Shown here: piece by piece, positions 52,228 through 62,837 of the stretch
Layout: every line of letters starts with the position of its first letter
How positions within the stretch are numbered: position 1 is the first letter of the stretch
Source of the DNA: Edaphobacter sp.
Lineage (GTDB): Bacteria; Acidobacteriota; Terriglobia; Terriglobales; Acidobacteriaceae
NCBI RefSeq assembly: GCF_028283685.1
Contig: NZ_JAPWKF010000007.1
Location: 434,001-498,000 of the forward strand
Length of the DNA: 64,000 nucleotides
Direction of reading: 5' to 3'
The notes under the pieces: model-generated
Database searches by the model: none
What the model was told of the DNA's origin: nothing
Seen by the model: the letters and a program-made list of their open reading frames with translations, nothing else
Program-made: the position numbers and the translations under genes

Positions 52228-55086
52228 ATGCTTCGTAGAGAGTTCATTCGACTCGCATCGTTCACAGCAGGCGCGTTAACCTTCTCCGGTCCGGCGATGC
52301 TTCACGCAGATGGCGATAGCAACGCCTCTCTCTCCGGGGATGATCTTTACAAGCTCTTCCTCGATGCTCCAAATCAGTATCGCCCGATGGTGCGCTGGTG
52401 GTGGAACGGTGATCGCATCCGTGTGGATGAACTGCTCCGTGAGCTGGATATCCTGCAGCAGGCATCGATCGGTGGCGTCGAGATCAACCCCATCCGCTTC
52501 CCTTCCGATGCCGATCCACTCGACACCAAGCCCCTGATCTGGATGAGCGATGAATGGATCGCCGCGCTGAAAGCAGTCATGGACGGAGCAAAGCAGCGCG
52601 GCATGGTCTGCGATATGATCGTCGGCTCCGGCTGGCCCTACGGCGGTGAGTTCCTAACGCGCGAGGATCAGACACAGATGATGGCGCTCGGCACACGAGA
52701 CATCCAGGGTCCGGCACACATCCGTCTCACATCGCAGGAGCTGCTGGCCGACGTGCAGCCTCATCTGGTCTCGGCCTATAAAGATCCGCTCAAAGAACTC
52801 ATCTCCGCTTCGCTCGTTCCCCATGAGCTCTCGACCACGGAGCAGGCAACGTCGATCACCTGGGACAAGAGCAAGAACGTTCTTGAATTCGACGTACCGG
52901 AAGGACAGCATGTCCTTTATTTTCTCGTGAAGCTTACGGGCTACATGGCCGTCATCAATGGTGCCCCGGGCGCAAGTGGCCCCGTGCTCAATCACTACAA
53001 CGGGCCTGCGGTCTCCCGCTATCTTGACCGGATCTCCGATCGCCTCACGGACAAGCTCGGTCCGCTCCACTCGCAACTGCGAGCGTTCTTCACCGACAGT
53101 ATTGAGCTGGAGGGCGCGAACTGGTGCGACGACATGCTGCAACAGTTCCAGCAGCGTCGCGGCTACGACCTTGCCCCCTATCTGCCATTCGTCCTCTTCA
53201 AGGTGGGAGAGATGGGGAACGCCGTCTCCACGCCCTACGGGGCAAACTTCACGCTGGAGTTCAAAGAGAAGACCGAGCGCGTGCGATACGACTTCGAGAC
53301 GACCAAGCGAGAGCTCTTCAACGAAAGATTCGTCGCCACCTTCGTCGCATGGTGCCGTAAGATCGGCGTCAAGTCACGCATGCAGGCCTATGGGATGGAG
53401 TGCGATGCGATCTCGGCCGGAATGATGGTCGACATCCCCGAGTGCGAGACCTGGATTCACTCGGAGGAGATCGAATCTTTTGGGACCGGCTCCTATATTC
53501 ACGGCCGCAACTATTCCATGATCAACAAATTCGTCTCATCCGCGGCTCATCTCTCCGGCAAGAGACTGATCAGCTGCGAAGAGATGACCAACACGGAAGA
53601 CCCCTTTCACACAACCATGGAGCGTATCAAGCTCGCTGGCGACCAGAGCATGCTCTCCGGTGTGACGCAATCCGTCCTTCATGGATTCAACTACAGCCCG
53701 CTCGCGGCGCCATTTCCCGGCTGGGTGCGTTACGGCACCTTCTTCAACGAACGCAATACCTGGTGGCCCTACTTTCATCTATGGACCATGTACAAGGCGC
53801 GCCTCTCAGCGCTCTTCCAGATGTGTGAGATGCAGGCGGACATCGCCATCCTTCCACCGCAGGCAGACCTCGCTTCCAAGTATGGATTTCAGCGAGACCC
53901 CTTTCCGAAGATCGCCTACCCCGAGTACCTGTTCAAAATCTGGGAGGCGATACACCAGAACGGAAGCGGCTGCGATTACCTGTCGGAAGAAGTCATCGCA
54001 CAGTCTTCGATCAAGGATGGGAAGCTTCGCTTCCGTACGCGTTCCTATAAAGCGATCCTGCTACCCAGGGTGGAATCACTTCATCCCGCTACAGCGGAGA
54101 AGCTCCAGACCTTCGTCGAAGGCGGTGGAGTGCTTGTGTTCCTCGACACAGTGCCGCATCTCTCTGACGGGCTTATGCACCAGGAAGCAGACAGCCGCAC
54201 GGTGGAGGATCTCTTCACGGCGATGCGCTCGAAATTCCCGGAGCGCACGCCGCAGCTCTCCGTGCGCGAAGAAGATATGGTGGGCTGGTTCCGTGAGGTG
54301 CAGCAAAGCTTTTCGCTGAAACCGGACGTCTCCATCAGTGAACCGAAGGATTACGTCAGCCAGCTGCACTATCGCAATGGAGATCAGAGCATCTTCTTCT
54401 TCACCCACTACGGGCCGGAAGATCGCCACACCTTTCAGGCACACTTCCCCGAAGAGAAGAAGTCTGCGTGGCGATGGAACCCGGAGACGGGTGAGCGTAG
54501 CCGACTGCAACGGAACATCAGCGATGGATCACTAACGATCTCCCTCGGCCCGTCAGAATCGCAACTGATCGTCTTTGAAACATCGCGCGCAAAGACGATC
54601 CCTCATACCGTGGAACTTTCTTATCCGATTGCAGACCGAAAAGAGACGGCATCGGAACCTCTCCAGGGTCCGTGGAAGGTGCGGCTTCAGCATGTGGACG
54701 GCACCGACAGAACCATCACGCTGGACAAGCTCATCGACTTCAATGAACGCGAGGACCTGAAGTCCTTCGCCGGAACCATCACCTACTCGCAGAGCTTTTC
54801 CACTGGATCGAAGACACCGCAATGGCTTTCACTCGGCCGTGTGCGCTCCATCTCCGAGGTCAGCCTGAACGGCCATGCCCTGGGCGTTCGCTGGTACGGC
54901 GAGCATGTCTACCCCATGGCCAAGGCAGTCCGGAGGGGACAAAACGCGATCTCAATCAAGGTTGTCACCACACTCGGTGACTATATGAAGACGCTGAAGA
55001 ATAACCGCACGGCGATGGATTGGACCTCCTACACCCCAAGCTATCCCCTGGGACTCATCCATACTCCGGAACTAATTGTCGATTGA
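52228..55086 (+). CDS. GH106-like glycoside hydrolase (alpha-L-rhamnosidase type), exported
   Basis: A 952-residue exported enzyme. A twin-arginine-like signal (RREFIRLASFTAGAL) begins at residue 3. The N-terminal TIM-barrel domain starts with YRPMVRWWWNGDRIRVDELL and GGVEINPIRFP, as in GH106-type alpha-L-rhamnosidases. A glutamate-rich active-site region follows (ISCEEMTNTEDPF; MECDAISAGMMVD). The C-terminal ~130 residues form a galactose-binding-like domain (LSLGRVRSISEVSLNGHALG ... SYPLGLIHTPELIVD). Rhamnogalacturonan side chains fit the neighbouring pectin genes. The frame opens upstream at 52168, but ATG 52228 has GGGAG 10 nt before it and starts at the signal peptide. Other unclassified glycosidases remain possible. 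Confidence 0.75.
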   Translation: MLRREFIRLASFTAGALTFSGPAMLHADGDSNASLSGDDLYKLFLDAPNQYRPMVRWWWNGDRIRVDELLRELDILQQASIGGVEINPIRFPSDADPLDTKPLIWMSDEWIAALKAVMDGAKQRGMVCDMIVGSGWPYGGEFLTREDQTQMMALGTRDIQGPAHIRLTSQELLADVQPHLVSAYKDPLKELISASLVPHELSTTEQATSITWDKSKNVLEFDVPEGQHVLYFLVKLTGYMAVINGAPGASGPVLNHYNGPAVSRYLDRISDRLTDKLGPLHSQLRAFFTDSIELEGANWCDDMLQQFQQRRGYDLAPYLPFVLFKVGEMGNAVSTPYGANFTLEFKEKTERVRYDFETTKRELFNERFVATFVAWCRKIGVKSRMQAYGMECDAISAGMMVDIPECETWIHSEEIESFGTGSYIHGRNYSMINKFVSSAAHLSGKRLISCEEMTNTEDPFHTTMERIKLAGDQSMLSGVTQSVLHGFNYSPLAAPFPGWVRYGTFFNERNTWWPYFHLWTMYKARLSALFQMCEMQADIAILPPQADLASKYGFQRDPFPKIAYPEYLFKIWEAIHQNGSGCDYLSEEVIAQSSIKDGKLRFRTRSYKAILLPRVESLHPATAEKLQTFVEGGGVLVFLDTVPHLSDGLMHQEADSRTVEDLFTAMRSKFPERTPQLSVREEDMVGWFREVQQSFSLKPDVSISEPKDYVSQLHYRNGDQSIFFFTHYGPEDRHTFQAHFPEEKKSAWRWNPETGERSRLQRNISDGSLTISLGPSESQLIVFETSRAKTIPHTVELSYPIADRKETASEPLQGPWKVRLQHVDGTDRTITLDKLIDFNEREDLKSFAGTITYSQSFSTGSKTPQWLSLGRVRSISEVSLNGHALGVRWYGEHVYPMAKAVRRGQNAISIKVVTTLGDYMKTLKNNRTAMDWTSYTPSYPLGLIHTPELIVD

Positions 55087-55095
55087 ACTCTTCGG

Positions 55096-56640
55096 CTATC
55101 GAGACTCTTTGAGCAGATAGATACGGAAGGCCGCAGGGGTCTCCGGCCGGTTCCATAGGCGAACCTGCTGATGACTGCTCCACTGATCCGCCAGGCGATA
55201 GTTTTCGCCGAGGTAGCTTGCAAGCTCAGGCCATGCTTCCATCCATTGGAATCCCTCGTGGGCGATGAAGCAGGGCTGGTCCGTCACCACGATCGTCCGG
55301 GGCCGTTTGGTTGTCAGCGACTGGAGAAACTCACGGCGGTAGCGATCGCGCAAAGGACTCACGGGCATCGTGAGATAGCAATCGTAGAGATAGCCGGTGC
55401 TCTGCTCCAGCTTTAGCCGATACAGCGTGCTGCTGCAGCCGACGTACGTATCGAGACACTGAATACCCTCCGCGGAAGACGCCTGCATCCCGATCAGCCT
55501 CTGCGCCAGCGCATCCTGAAAGGGCGCGGCATGATCGAAGCGAGAGATACGCCACACCGATAGCGGAGCCAGCACGAAGGCATACGCCACAAAGGCAGCT
55601 GCACCGGCATATCTCCTCCACCCTGGGCTTTGCATGAGGCGATAAAAATCATTCGACATCAGCACCAGCATGAAGAACAGAAGCGGGTAGCGGTGATACG
55701 ACAGCCCCTTTCCCTGGACAAGGTACGAGACCAGCCCCGCGGCCGCACAAAAGGCCAGCGCCACGCGCTCCGCCGTCCATCTCATCTTGCCGAGAAGCAC
55801 TGCGATCAGCCACAGCAGAAAGAACTCGTTGAGCGGCGAAAGACTGTGTACAAGCAGAAACCACAGGCCGCGGCGAGGCAGTTGACCATGCAGCGCCCCG
55901 ATGGTCGTCAGCACATCGTACAAAGCGCCGACCGCCCCATGCGACGCGAGCCACAGAATCGCGATCAGAATCGGAAGACAGAATCCTGACAGCATCGCAG
56001 CGACTCCGGCAAGTGGCCGCCACGCGATGAATCGTCTCGAGGGGGCGTAGACCAACGGCAACAATGCCAGCAGAAGGAGCGTCGGCTTGATAGTCGCCGT
56101 GAAACCGACGATGAGAGAAAAAGCGAAGATCCTCTGCAGCCATCGATCATCGTCTCGCACCAGAATGACGTACGCGCACACGGCAAAGACAGCCATGGCG
56201 AAGTCACGCTGCCCTGCCTCCACTAAACCATCCTGCAGATGGACCAGCACAAAGAGCAGACCGGCAGAGAGGCCGGCAAGCATCTGCTTCTTATCGCGCT
56301 GTACTGCACATGCGGACGCAACGCAGGCCAGCACACATAACAGCAGATCGTAGAGACGCACCCCCACATCGCCCGGCCCGAGGAGATGGATGACCAGCGC
56401 GTCCAGGAAATATGACCCCGGCAGATTCAGGTCTTTGATTCCGACGTATGGCGTGTGCCCCTTTTCGATCAGGAAGACGACGTAGTGGATGATTCCCTCA
56501 TCCCCGAGGAGCGGCCATCGCGCACCGAAGATAACGGCAGCCACACACGCGATGCTCAGCAGCGCAACGCAAAGCGGCAGTATGCGTCGGGTCAAGCCAT
56601 CCTGATCAGGAGAAGCGGCGAAGTTCATCTGGTAGCTCAT
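55096..56640 (-). CDS. GT39/ArnT-like polytopic membrane glycosyltransferase
   Basis: A 514-residue membrane protein with ~11 spans and the GT-C layout. An acidic pair near the N-terminus (ARWPLLGDEGIIHYV) is in the place of the catalytic aspartate loop of PMT/ArnT enzymes, followed by NLPGSYFLDALVIHL. The C-terminal ~130 residues form a soluble domain. Such enzymes use polyprenyl-phosphate sugars outside the inner membrane; the acceptor is unknown. The frame is open to 56760, but ATG 56640 (MSYQMNF) sits just before the first span; ATG 56628 is a further option. Convergent with the GH106-like gene (9 bp apart) and divergent from the oligogalacturonate lyase gene. Confidence 0.75.
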   Translation of the reverse strand: MSYQMNFAASPDQDGLTRRILPLCVALLSIACVAAVIFGARWPLLGDEGIIHYVVFLIEKGHTPYVGIKDLNLPGSYFLDALVIHLLGPGDVGVRLYDLLLCVLACVASACAVQRDKKQMLAGLSAGLLFVLVHLQDGLVEAGQRDFAMAVFAVCAYVILVRDDDRWLQRIFAFSLIVGFTATIKPTLLLLALLPLVYAPSRRFIAWRPLAGVAAMLSGFCLPILIAILWLASHGAVGALYDVLTTIGALHGQLPRRGLWFLLVHSLSPLNEFFLLWLIAVLLGKMRWTAERVALAFCAAAGLVSYLVQGKGLSYHRYPLLFFMLVLMSNDFYRLMQSPGWRRYAGAAAFVAYAFVLAPLSVWRISRFDHAAPFQDALAQRLIGMQASSAEGIQCLDTYVGCSSTLYRLKLEQSTGYLYDCYLTMPVSPLRDRYRREFLQSLTTKRPRTIVVTDQPCFIAHEGFQWMEAWPELASYLGENYRLADQWSSHQQVRLWNRPETPAAFRIYLLKESR

Positions 56641-56937
56641 TGTACCGACGCTGACCTGAGGCCGATGGAAGAACTTCCAGGATCTGCGCGTCTTCAACCT
56701 CTGCCTCTGGCCGTCATGATGATCCCACCTGTCATCTAATTCCCCATTGGAATTTCTCACCTATTGACACAACCATCGCGGCGACATTAGGGTTTTGTGG
56801 GCTGACTTCAGCCCATGTAAGAGAGATCGAAAACGACAGAGGTGCATGGCTCATTGAGCTCGCCTCTGTGCAGGTTGAGCGATTCGGTAGATCTCTCACA
56901 CCTGAATACTGCAGTCTTTCGCGAAAGGGTTCCCTGT

Positions 56938-58263
56938 ATGTCGTCCCGTACCTGCTGTCATCTTGCCGCCGTCGCTCTTCTTATCGCGCTGCCCGTCACT
57001 CTCTCCGCGCAGGCTCGCAGAGACACCCGAACTCCTGACAAGATGCCGACGCAGGAAGAGATCAGCCATCCTCCCAAGACCTGGATTGACAAGGACACCG
57101 GCCATCGCGTCACGCGTCTGACCGACGAGCCTAACTCCGCCAGCTTTTACTTCAACGTCAACGGCTATACCCCCGATGGCAAGGAGATGGTCTACACCAC
57201 ACCCGACGGCATCAACGTGCTGAACCTTGAGACCCACGCAACGCGAAGCGTCGTCAAGGGGCGGGTGCATACGATGGAGGTTGGTCACAAGACACCCTCC
57301 ATCTTCTACGTGAAGACCGACGAGAACGCGGTCTACAAGACCGACCTGCGGACCGGCGAGACCAAGATGCTCGCGAAGATTCCGCCCCGCGGCCACGTCA
57401 TTACCGTCAATGCCGATGAGACCCTCGCCGCCGGTACCTACGACGAGGTCGATCGCCCAAACGAACAGTTCGGCCGCAACGGCGGCAACCCTCCCGCCCG
57501 TCCCGGCGCGACACAGACCAGTCCTCTCGAACAGGCTGCAAACAAGGGTGAGATGATGGAGCGCCGACTCGCCGCGCGTATCCCTCTCGTACTCTTCACG
57601 CTCGACCTGACCGGCAGCAGCAAGGTCACGTCCCTGCTGCACAGCACCGACTGGGTCAATCATCTTCTGTTCTCGCCCACCGACCCCACGCTGTTGATGT
57701 ACTGCCATGAAGGCCCCTGGCAGAAGGTCGACCGCATCTGGACCATTCGCACCGACGGCACGCACAACCGCCTGATGCATCAACGCACCATGCCCGGTGA
57801 AATTGCAGGCCACGAGTTCTGGGGCAAGGATGGCGAGACCCTCTACTACGATCTGCAAACCCCGAAGGGTGAGGACTTCTGGCTCGCCTCGCTGAACCTC
57901 ACCAACAATCAGCGCATCTGGTATCACATGCAGCGCGATGAATGGTCGATTCACTTCAACGTGAATCGCGATGCGACTCTGTTTACCGGAGACGGAGGCG
58001 ATCCGCACCAGGTCGCCAAGGCACCCGACGGAGAGTGGATCTACCTCTTCCGCCCGGAGATGCTGCTGACCAACGGCATCAACGATAAAAGCTGGCCACA
58101 GCCCGGCAAGTTCCACGCCGAGCGCCTCGTCAACATGTCGAAGCACAACTACACACTCGAGCCGAATGTCAGCTTTACGCCGGACAGCAAGATGATCATC
58201 TTCCGCTCAAACATGTTCGGCCCAACGTACGTCTTTGGCGTCGATATCGACAAAGCCAAATAG
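56938..58263 (+). CDS. ogl: Oligogalacturonate lyase, PL22 (secreted)
   Basis: A 441-residue protein with a signal peptide (LAAVALLIALPVTLSAQA, ~9-26) and a seven-bladed beta-propeller of the PL22 oligogalacturonate lyase type: DKDTGHRVTRLTDEPNSASF, FNVNGYTPDGKEMVYTTPDG, WVNHLLFSPTDPTLLMYCHEGPW, GEIAGHEFWGKDG, and a propeller-closing FRSNMFGPTYVFGVD. It should cut short pectin fragments to unsaturated galacturonates in a Mn-dependent reaction. The conserved histidines in NHLLF and CHEGPW are present. A proline-rich insert (~180-205) precedes the fifth blade. ATG 56938 starts at the signal peptide; the frame is open further upstream. It feeds the downstream hexuronate/hexarate genes. Confidence 0.87.
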   Translation: MSSRTCCHLAAVALLIALPVTLSAQARRDTRTPDKMPTQEEISHPPKTWIDKDTGHRVTRLTDEPNSASFYFNVNGYTPDGKEMVYTTPDGINVLNLETHATRSVVKGRVHTMEVGHKTPSIFYVKTDENAVYKTDLRTGETKMLAKIPPRGHVITVNADETLAAGTYDEVDRPNEQFGRNGGNPPARPGATQTSPLEQAANKGEMMERRLAARIPLVLFTLDLTGSSKVTSLLHSTDWVNHLLFSPTDPTLLMYCHEGPWQKVDRIWTIRTDGTHNRLMHQRTMPGEIAGHEFWGKDGETLYYDLQTPKGEDFWLASLNLTNNQRIWYHMQRDEWSIHFNVNRDATLFTGDGGDPHQVAKAPDGEWIYLFRPEMLLTNGINDKSWPQPGKFHAERLVNMSKHNYTLEPNVSFTPDSKMIIFRSNMFGPTYVFGVDIDKAK

Positions 58264-58295
58264 CGGTACGCACTCGAAGCGAGAACATAGAACGT

Positions 58296-59849
58296 CTAGG
58301 TGACAGGACCGGGGTTGAACAGGGCGTACTCATTGTGCAGCCCCCAACGGTCTGCCCACGTCGTGTGCTCTCCGCTTGCCACCTTCAGGATGAGATGAAA
58401 GATCTCCCACCCCACATCCTCAATCGTGGCGTCTCCAGTCGCGATGCGGCCGGCGTCGACGTCGATCAGATCGTGCCAGCGCTGCGCCAGTGGCGTGCGT
58501 GTCGCCACCTTGATCACCGGAACCATGGCCAGTCCATAAGGCGTTCCCCGCCCCGTCGTGAACACGTGCATGTTCATCGACGCCGCAAGCTGTAGCGTTC
58601 CGCAGATAAAGTCGCTCGCCGGAGTGGCGGCGAAGATCAATCCCTTCTGCGTCACACGCTCCCCTGGCCCAGTAACGCCCGACAGTGCGCTGGTGCCTGC
58701 CTTCGCCACCGATCCCAAAGCTTTCTCGACGATATTGGCAAGTCCACCCTTCTTATTTCCGGGCGAAGGGTTCGCGCTGCGATCGATATCACCCTTGGCA
58801 AGATAGTCGTCGTACCATGCCATCTCACGAATCAGGTCGCGCGCCACCTGCTCGTTCGCTGCGCGCGCCGTCAGAAGATGCACGGCATCACGCACCTCCG
58901 TGACCTCAGAGAAGAGCACCGTCGCTCCTGCGCGCACCAGCAGATCCGCAGCAAAACCAAGCGCAGGATTTGCGGTCACACCCGAGAAGGCATCGCTGCC
59001 GCCGCACTGCAGTCCCACCACAAGATCCGACGCCGGACAGGTGACACGCACGCGCCGGTTCAAGCGCTCCAGCCTTCGCTCCGCCATCTCCATCAGTGCC
59101 GCCACCATCTCGCCGAAGCCATGATGCTCTTCATCCTGCAGCCGCATCACGTATGGCTCCGCCGCAAGAATAGGCAGTGTGCTCGAGGGCAGCATCTGCG
59201 CCGGCTGCATCTTCTCGCATCCCAGGCTTGCCACCAGCGGCTCTCCGCCAAGGTTCGGATTCAGGCTGAGATTTCGCAGCGTGCGCACGGGAATCGCGGC
59301 TTCCTTCGCCTGGATGGCAACACCGCAACCGTAGTTGTGCGTGATCGCAATCACATCATCGACGTTGGGATAGCGAGGAAGAAGCTCTGCCTTGATGCGC
59401 TGCACCGCATAACCCACCGTCGCCGCAACGCATTGCACGGTTGTGCTGATAGCCAGAATATTCTTGGTTCCCACCGTGCCATCGTCGTTGCGATACCCCT
59501 GAAAGGTATAGCCATCAAGTGACGGCAGCGGAGCGGGCGTTGCGGTCGCCATCGGCAGGTTGTCGAGGGCGGGTGCAGCTGGCGACTCAATCGAATCTTC
59601 CGCCAACCATGAGCCTCGCTTCACAGAGCGCGTCGCGTAGCCGATCACAGAGCCATAACGGATGACAGGATCGCCTGCAGCAAGATCCGTCAGTGTCACC
59701 TTGTGCGCCTCCGGAACTGCCTCCAGCAGAACCAGTCCCGAGGCAAAAGCGCTTCCGGCTGGAAGGCCGCCTTCATTCACAATGATGGCGACGTTGTCGC
59801 GTTCATCGACCTGGATATATCGAGGCTCTCTTTGCTCTGTCATCGTCAC
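58296..59849 (-). CDS. garD: Galactarate dehydratase
   Basis: A 517-residue UxaA/GarD-family dehydratase that converts galactarate to 5-keto-4-deoxy-glucarate. The sequence follows E. coli GarD (523 residues) almost segment by segment: N-terminal SAF domain ([16 protein letters not shown]), [79 protein letters not shown] and [16 protein letters not shown]. Conserved histidine and cysteine metal-site residues are present. It is the last gene of a minus-strand group whose other members are gudP, gudD and ketoglutarate semialdehyde dehydrogenase, 34 bp after the latter. This level of identity makes GarD far more likely than altronate dehydratase. Confidence 0.92.
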   Translation of the reverse strand: MTMTEQREPRYIQVDERDNVAIIVNEGGLPAGSAFASGLVLLEAVPEAHKVTLTDLAAGDPVIRYGSVIGYATRSVKRGSWLAEDSIESPAAPALDNLPMATATPAPLPSLDGYTFQGYRNDDGTVGTKNILAISTTVQCVAATVGYAVQRIKAELLPRYPNVDDVIAITHNYGCGVAIQAKEAAIPVRTLRNLSLNPNLGGEPLVASLGCEKMQPAQMLPSSTLPILAAEPYVMRLQDEEHHGFGEMVAALMEMAERRLERLNRRVRVTCPASDLVVGLQCGGSDAFSGVTANPALGFAADLLVRAGATVLFSEVTEVRDAVHLLTARAANEQVARDLIREMAWYDDYLAKGDIDRSANPSPGNKKGGLANIVEKALGSVAKAGTSALSGVTGPGERVTQKGLIFAATPASDFICGTLQLAASMNMHVFTTGRGTPYGLAMVPVIKVATRTPLAQRWHDLIDVDAGRIATGDATIEDVGWEIFHLILKVASGEHTTWADRWGLHNEYALFNPGPVT

Positions 59850-59883
59850 CGATCTGTCATCATCACATCGCGCCCGCAGGCCG

Positions 59884-61467
59884 CTACTCCTGCTTCAACT
59901 TGCCGTCGCGCAGTCTCCACAGGTTGAGCGTGTTGGCGTCATCCAGTGCATCCGGCAAAAGCTCGCCAGGAAAATTCTGATAGCAGACAGGCCGCAGAAA
60001 ACGGTCGATCGCCGTCGCACCCACCGAGGTATGGCGATCGTTGCTCGTCGCAGGATACGGTCCCCCGTGCACCATCGCATACGACACTTCCACACCCGTC
60101 GGGAATCCATTGATAAGGATGCGTCCGACCTTGCGTTCGAGAATGCTGACCAGCGATCGAGCCTGCGGCGTATCTGCAGCCGTCATGTGAAGCGTCGCCG
60201 TCAGCTGTCCCTCCAGCGACTCGGCCAGCGCATTCATCTGCTCAAAGCTCTTGCACCTCACCAGAAGCGAGGAGGGCCCGAAGTTCTCCTCCGACAGCCG
60301 CCGATCCTCCAGAAACTTTTCGCTCGTCGTCTTGAACAGCCCGGCAACCGCGCCGCACTTTCCAGATCCCTCGCTCTTCCCGCGAGCAATCTCAGACACT
60401 CCATCATGGCCTTCGATGCTGCTGAGTCCGCGCTCATACGCGGCGTGGATGCCGGGATTCAGCATCGTCGAAGCCCCCTTCGCGGCGATGGCTTCGGCAG
60501 CAGCAGCCTCGAATCGATCGAACGCCTCTCCCTCAAGAGCGAAGACGATGCCCGGCTGCGTGCAGAACTGCCCCGCACCAAGCGTAGCCGAATCGGCAAA
60601 TCCCTGAGCAAGTACCGACACATCGCCACTCAGGCTACCGGGCAGCAGAAAGACAGGGTTGACGCTGCTCATCTCCGCGTACATCGGAACCGGTACCGGC
60701 CGGCTTGCAGCGATCGAAGCCAGGGCAAGACCGCCGCGGCGGCTTCCGGTAAACGCAACGGCAGTGATCGCTGGATGCGCGGCCAGCGCCTCACCGACTT
60801 CATTGCTCGCGCCGGTCACCATGGAGAAGACGCCTGCAGGAAGACCGCACGACGCTACAGCATGCTGCACCGCAAGCCCAACAAGCTCCGAGGTCCCCGG
60901 ATGCGACGGATGCGCCTTCGCCACCACGGGGCATCCCGCAGCGAGCGCCGAAGCAGTATCGCCGCCTGCTACCGAGAAGGCGAGTGGAAAGTTGCTCGCG
61001 CCGAAGACCGCAACCGGACCCAGCGGAATCTTCCGCTGCCTGAGGTCGGGACGCGGAAGCGGCTTGCGATCCGGTAACGCTGAATCGAGGATCGGCCCCA
61101 GCCACATCCCATCGCGGACCACGGTTGCAAAGAGACGCAGCTGCCCAACCGTGCGGCCCCGCTCTCCCTCCAAACGAGGGCGCGGCAAGCCGCTCTCCGC
61201 CATCGCACGATCGATCAGCTCATCGCCAAGCGCCATGATGGCATCGGCGATCGCTTCAAGAAACAAGGCACGCTGCTCCAGCGACGTCGCACGATACGCA
61301 TCGAAAGCACCCCGCGCCAGCTCGCATGCCTCTGCGACCTGCGCCTTGGAGGCACCGGAGAACTCCGGCTCCATCGTCTCGCCCGTCGTAGGGTTGAAGG
61401 CACGAAAGCCCTTCTCCGTTCCCGCAACGCTCTCTTTACCTATAAGAAGTCTGCCGCTGATCTGCAT
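59884..61467 (-). CDS. 2,5-dioxovalerate (ketoglutarate semialdehyde) dehydrogenase
   Basis: A 527-residue aldehyde dehydrogenase of the KGSADH type III class, which oxidises 2-oxoglutarate semialdehyde to 2-oxoglutarate with NAD(P) at the end of the hexarate pathway. Visible features: [21 protein letters not shown], the nucleotide-binding FTGSRRGG, catalytic Glu in [13 protein letters not shown], and nucleophile Cys in [13 protein letters not shown] 61467 has GAGG 5 nt upstream; a frame start at 61494 is less likely. It lies 30 bp downstream of gudD and 34 bp upstream of garD in the same operon. The preceding step, 5-keto-4-deoxy-glucarate dehydratase, is not in this window. Confidence 0.9.
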   Translation of the reverse strand: MQISGRLLIGKESVAGTEKGFRAFNPTTGETMEPEFSGASKAQVAEACELARGAFDAYRATSLEQRALFLEAIADAIMALGDELIDRAMAESGLPRPRLEGERGRTVGQLRLFATVVRDGMWLGPILDSALPDRKPLPRPDLRQRKIPLGPVAVFGASNFPLAFSVAGGDTASALAAGCPVVAKAHPSHPGTSELVGLAVQHAVASCGLPAGVFSMVTGASNEVGEALAAHPAITAVAFTGSRRGGLALASIAASRPVPVPMYAEMSSVNPVFLLPGSLSGDVSVLAQGFADSATLGAGQFCTQPGIVFALEGEAFDRFEAAAAEAIAAKGASTMLNPGIHAAYERGLSSIEGHDGVSEIARGKSEGSGKCGAVAGLFKTTSEKFLEDRRLSEENFGPSSLLVRCKSFEQMNALAESLEGQLTATLHMTAADTPQARSLVSILERKVGRILINGFPTGVEVSYAMVHGGPYPATSNDRHTSVGATAIDRFLRPVCYQNFPGELLPDALDDANTLNLWRLRDGKLKQE

Positions 61468-61497
61468 CGAGTCCTCGTCAATCAATCTCAACATCTA

Positions 61498-62805
61498 TTA
61501 CGTTCGTGGAAGAAGACATGGCCGCTTCGGATCGAAGCTCCATCCCGGCATCAGGTATTGCATCCCCTGCGCATCGTCCCGTCCGCCCAGCGCCATACGC
61601 TCATATAACAACTTTGCGTCTTCGACCTGCTTCCAGTCCAGTTCTACTCCAAGACCGGGCCGCGACGGAACCGCGATCTCTCCCCCGACAATGCGCAACG
61701 GCTCCTTCGTAAGCCGCTGACCATCCTGCCAGATCCAGTGCGTATCGATCGCCGTCACCTTACCTGGAGCAGCCGCGGCGACGTGCGTAAACATCGCCAG
61801 CGAGACATCGAAGTGATTGTTGGAGTGCGATCCCCACGTCAAACCCCAGTCCCGGCAGAACTGCGCGACACGCACCGATCCCTGCATCGTCCAGAAGTGA
61901 GGGTCCGCCAGCGGGATATCGACCGCGTGCAGCTGCGCCGCGTGGCGAAGCTGCCTCCAGTCGGTGGCAACCATGTTCGTCGCCGTCGGCAGCCCCGTTG
62001 CCGCGCGGAACTCCGCCATCACCTCGCGTCCAGAGAATCCCTTCTCCGCCCCACATGGATCTTCCGCGTACGCCAGCACATTGTGCTTGCCGGAACAGAG
62101 ACGGATCGCCTCCTCCAGCGACCACGCTCCATTTGGGTCCAGCGTAATGCGCGCCTGCGGAAAGCGCTCTGCCAGCGCCGTAACCGCCTCCATCTCAGCT
62201 GCACCTTCAAGCACGCCGCCCTTCAGCTTGAAGTCCTGGAAGCCGTAGCGATCATGAGCTGCCTCTGCCAGCTTCACGATAGCCGAAGCCGTCAGAGCCT
62301 CCTCGTTGCGCAGATGAAACCACGGATCGTCACTCTCCTCTTCCGCACGATACGGCAGATCGGTACGGCGGCGATCCGCAATATAGAAGAGATAGCCCAG
62401 CGCCTGAACCTTGTCGCGCTGCTGACCTTCACCGAGCAGCGCCGCCACCGGCAGGCCGAGAAACTGGCCATAAAGATCCAGCATCGCGGACTCAATCGCC
62501 GTCACAACATGCACTGTCGTACGCAGATCGAAGGTCTGCAGCCCGCGCCCCGCGCCATCACGATCGGCAAAGGTCTCGCGCACGCGGCGCAGCACGCTCT
62601 GATCGTGAGCGATCTGCTGCCCCATCACTAGTGGAATCGCCGCCTCCAGCACGGAGCGAATCGTCTCGCCGCCGGGAACCTCACCTACACCAGTATTTCC
62701 GGCATTGTCTTTGAGCACGACGATATTCCGCGTGAAGAACGGCGCATGCGCTCCACTCAGATTCAGCAACATGCTGTCGTATCCAGCGACAGGGATCACT
62801 TGCAT
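61498..62805 (-). CDS. gudD: Glucarate dehydratase
   Basis: A 435-residue enolase-superfamily enzyme that dehydrates D-glucarate (and idarate) to 5-keto-4-deoxy-glucarate; E. coli GudD is 446 residues. Seen: [13 protein letters not shown] with the N-terminal loop residues, the K-x-K-type base in [10 protein letters not shown], the metal ligands in TLDPNGAW and [17 protein letters not shown], and the catalytic histidine in [22 protein letters not shown] 62805 ([13 protein letters not shown]) aligns with the known N-terminus; the frame is open far upstream but that part overlaps the transporter gene and is unrelated. 32 bp downstream of gudP. No strong ribosome site. Confidence 0.9.
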   Translation of the reverse strand: MQVIPVAGYDSMLLNLSGAHAPFFTRNIVVLKDNAGNTGVGEVPGGETIRSVLEAAIPLVMGQQIAHDQSVLRRVRETFADRDGAGRGLQTFDLRTTVHVVTAIESAMLDLYGQFLGLPVAALLGEGQQRDKVQALGYLFYIADRRRTDLPYRAEEESDDPWFHLRNEEALTASAIVKLAEAAHDRYGFQDFKLKGGVLEGAAEMEAVTALAERFPQARITLDPNGAWSLEEAIRLCSGKHNVLAYAEDPCGAEKGFSGREVMAEFRAATGLPTATNMVATDWRQLRHAAQLHAVDIPLADPHFWTMQGSVRVAQFCRDWGLTWGSHSNNHFDVSLAMFTHVAAAAPGKVTAIDTHWIWQDGQRLTKEPLRIVGGEIAVPSRPGLGVELDWKQVEDAKLLYERMALGGRDDAQGMQYLMPGWSFDPKRPCLLPRT

Positions 62806-62837
62806 GGAGACGATTGGGGAGTAGCCGAAATACCCAT

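Noticed and set aside
56896..58146. Long minus-strand open frame opposite the oligogalacturonate lyase gene
   Set aside because: No domain or signal; the plus strand carries unmistakable PL22 propeller motifs.
59662..61077. Arginine/histidine-rich plus-strand frame opposite garD and the semialdehyde dehydrogenase
   Set aside because: Composition of an antisense frame; it spans two confident genes and their gap.
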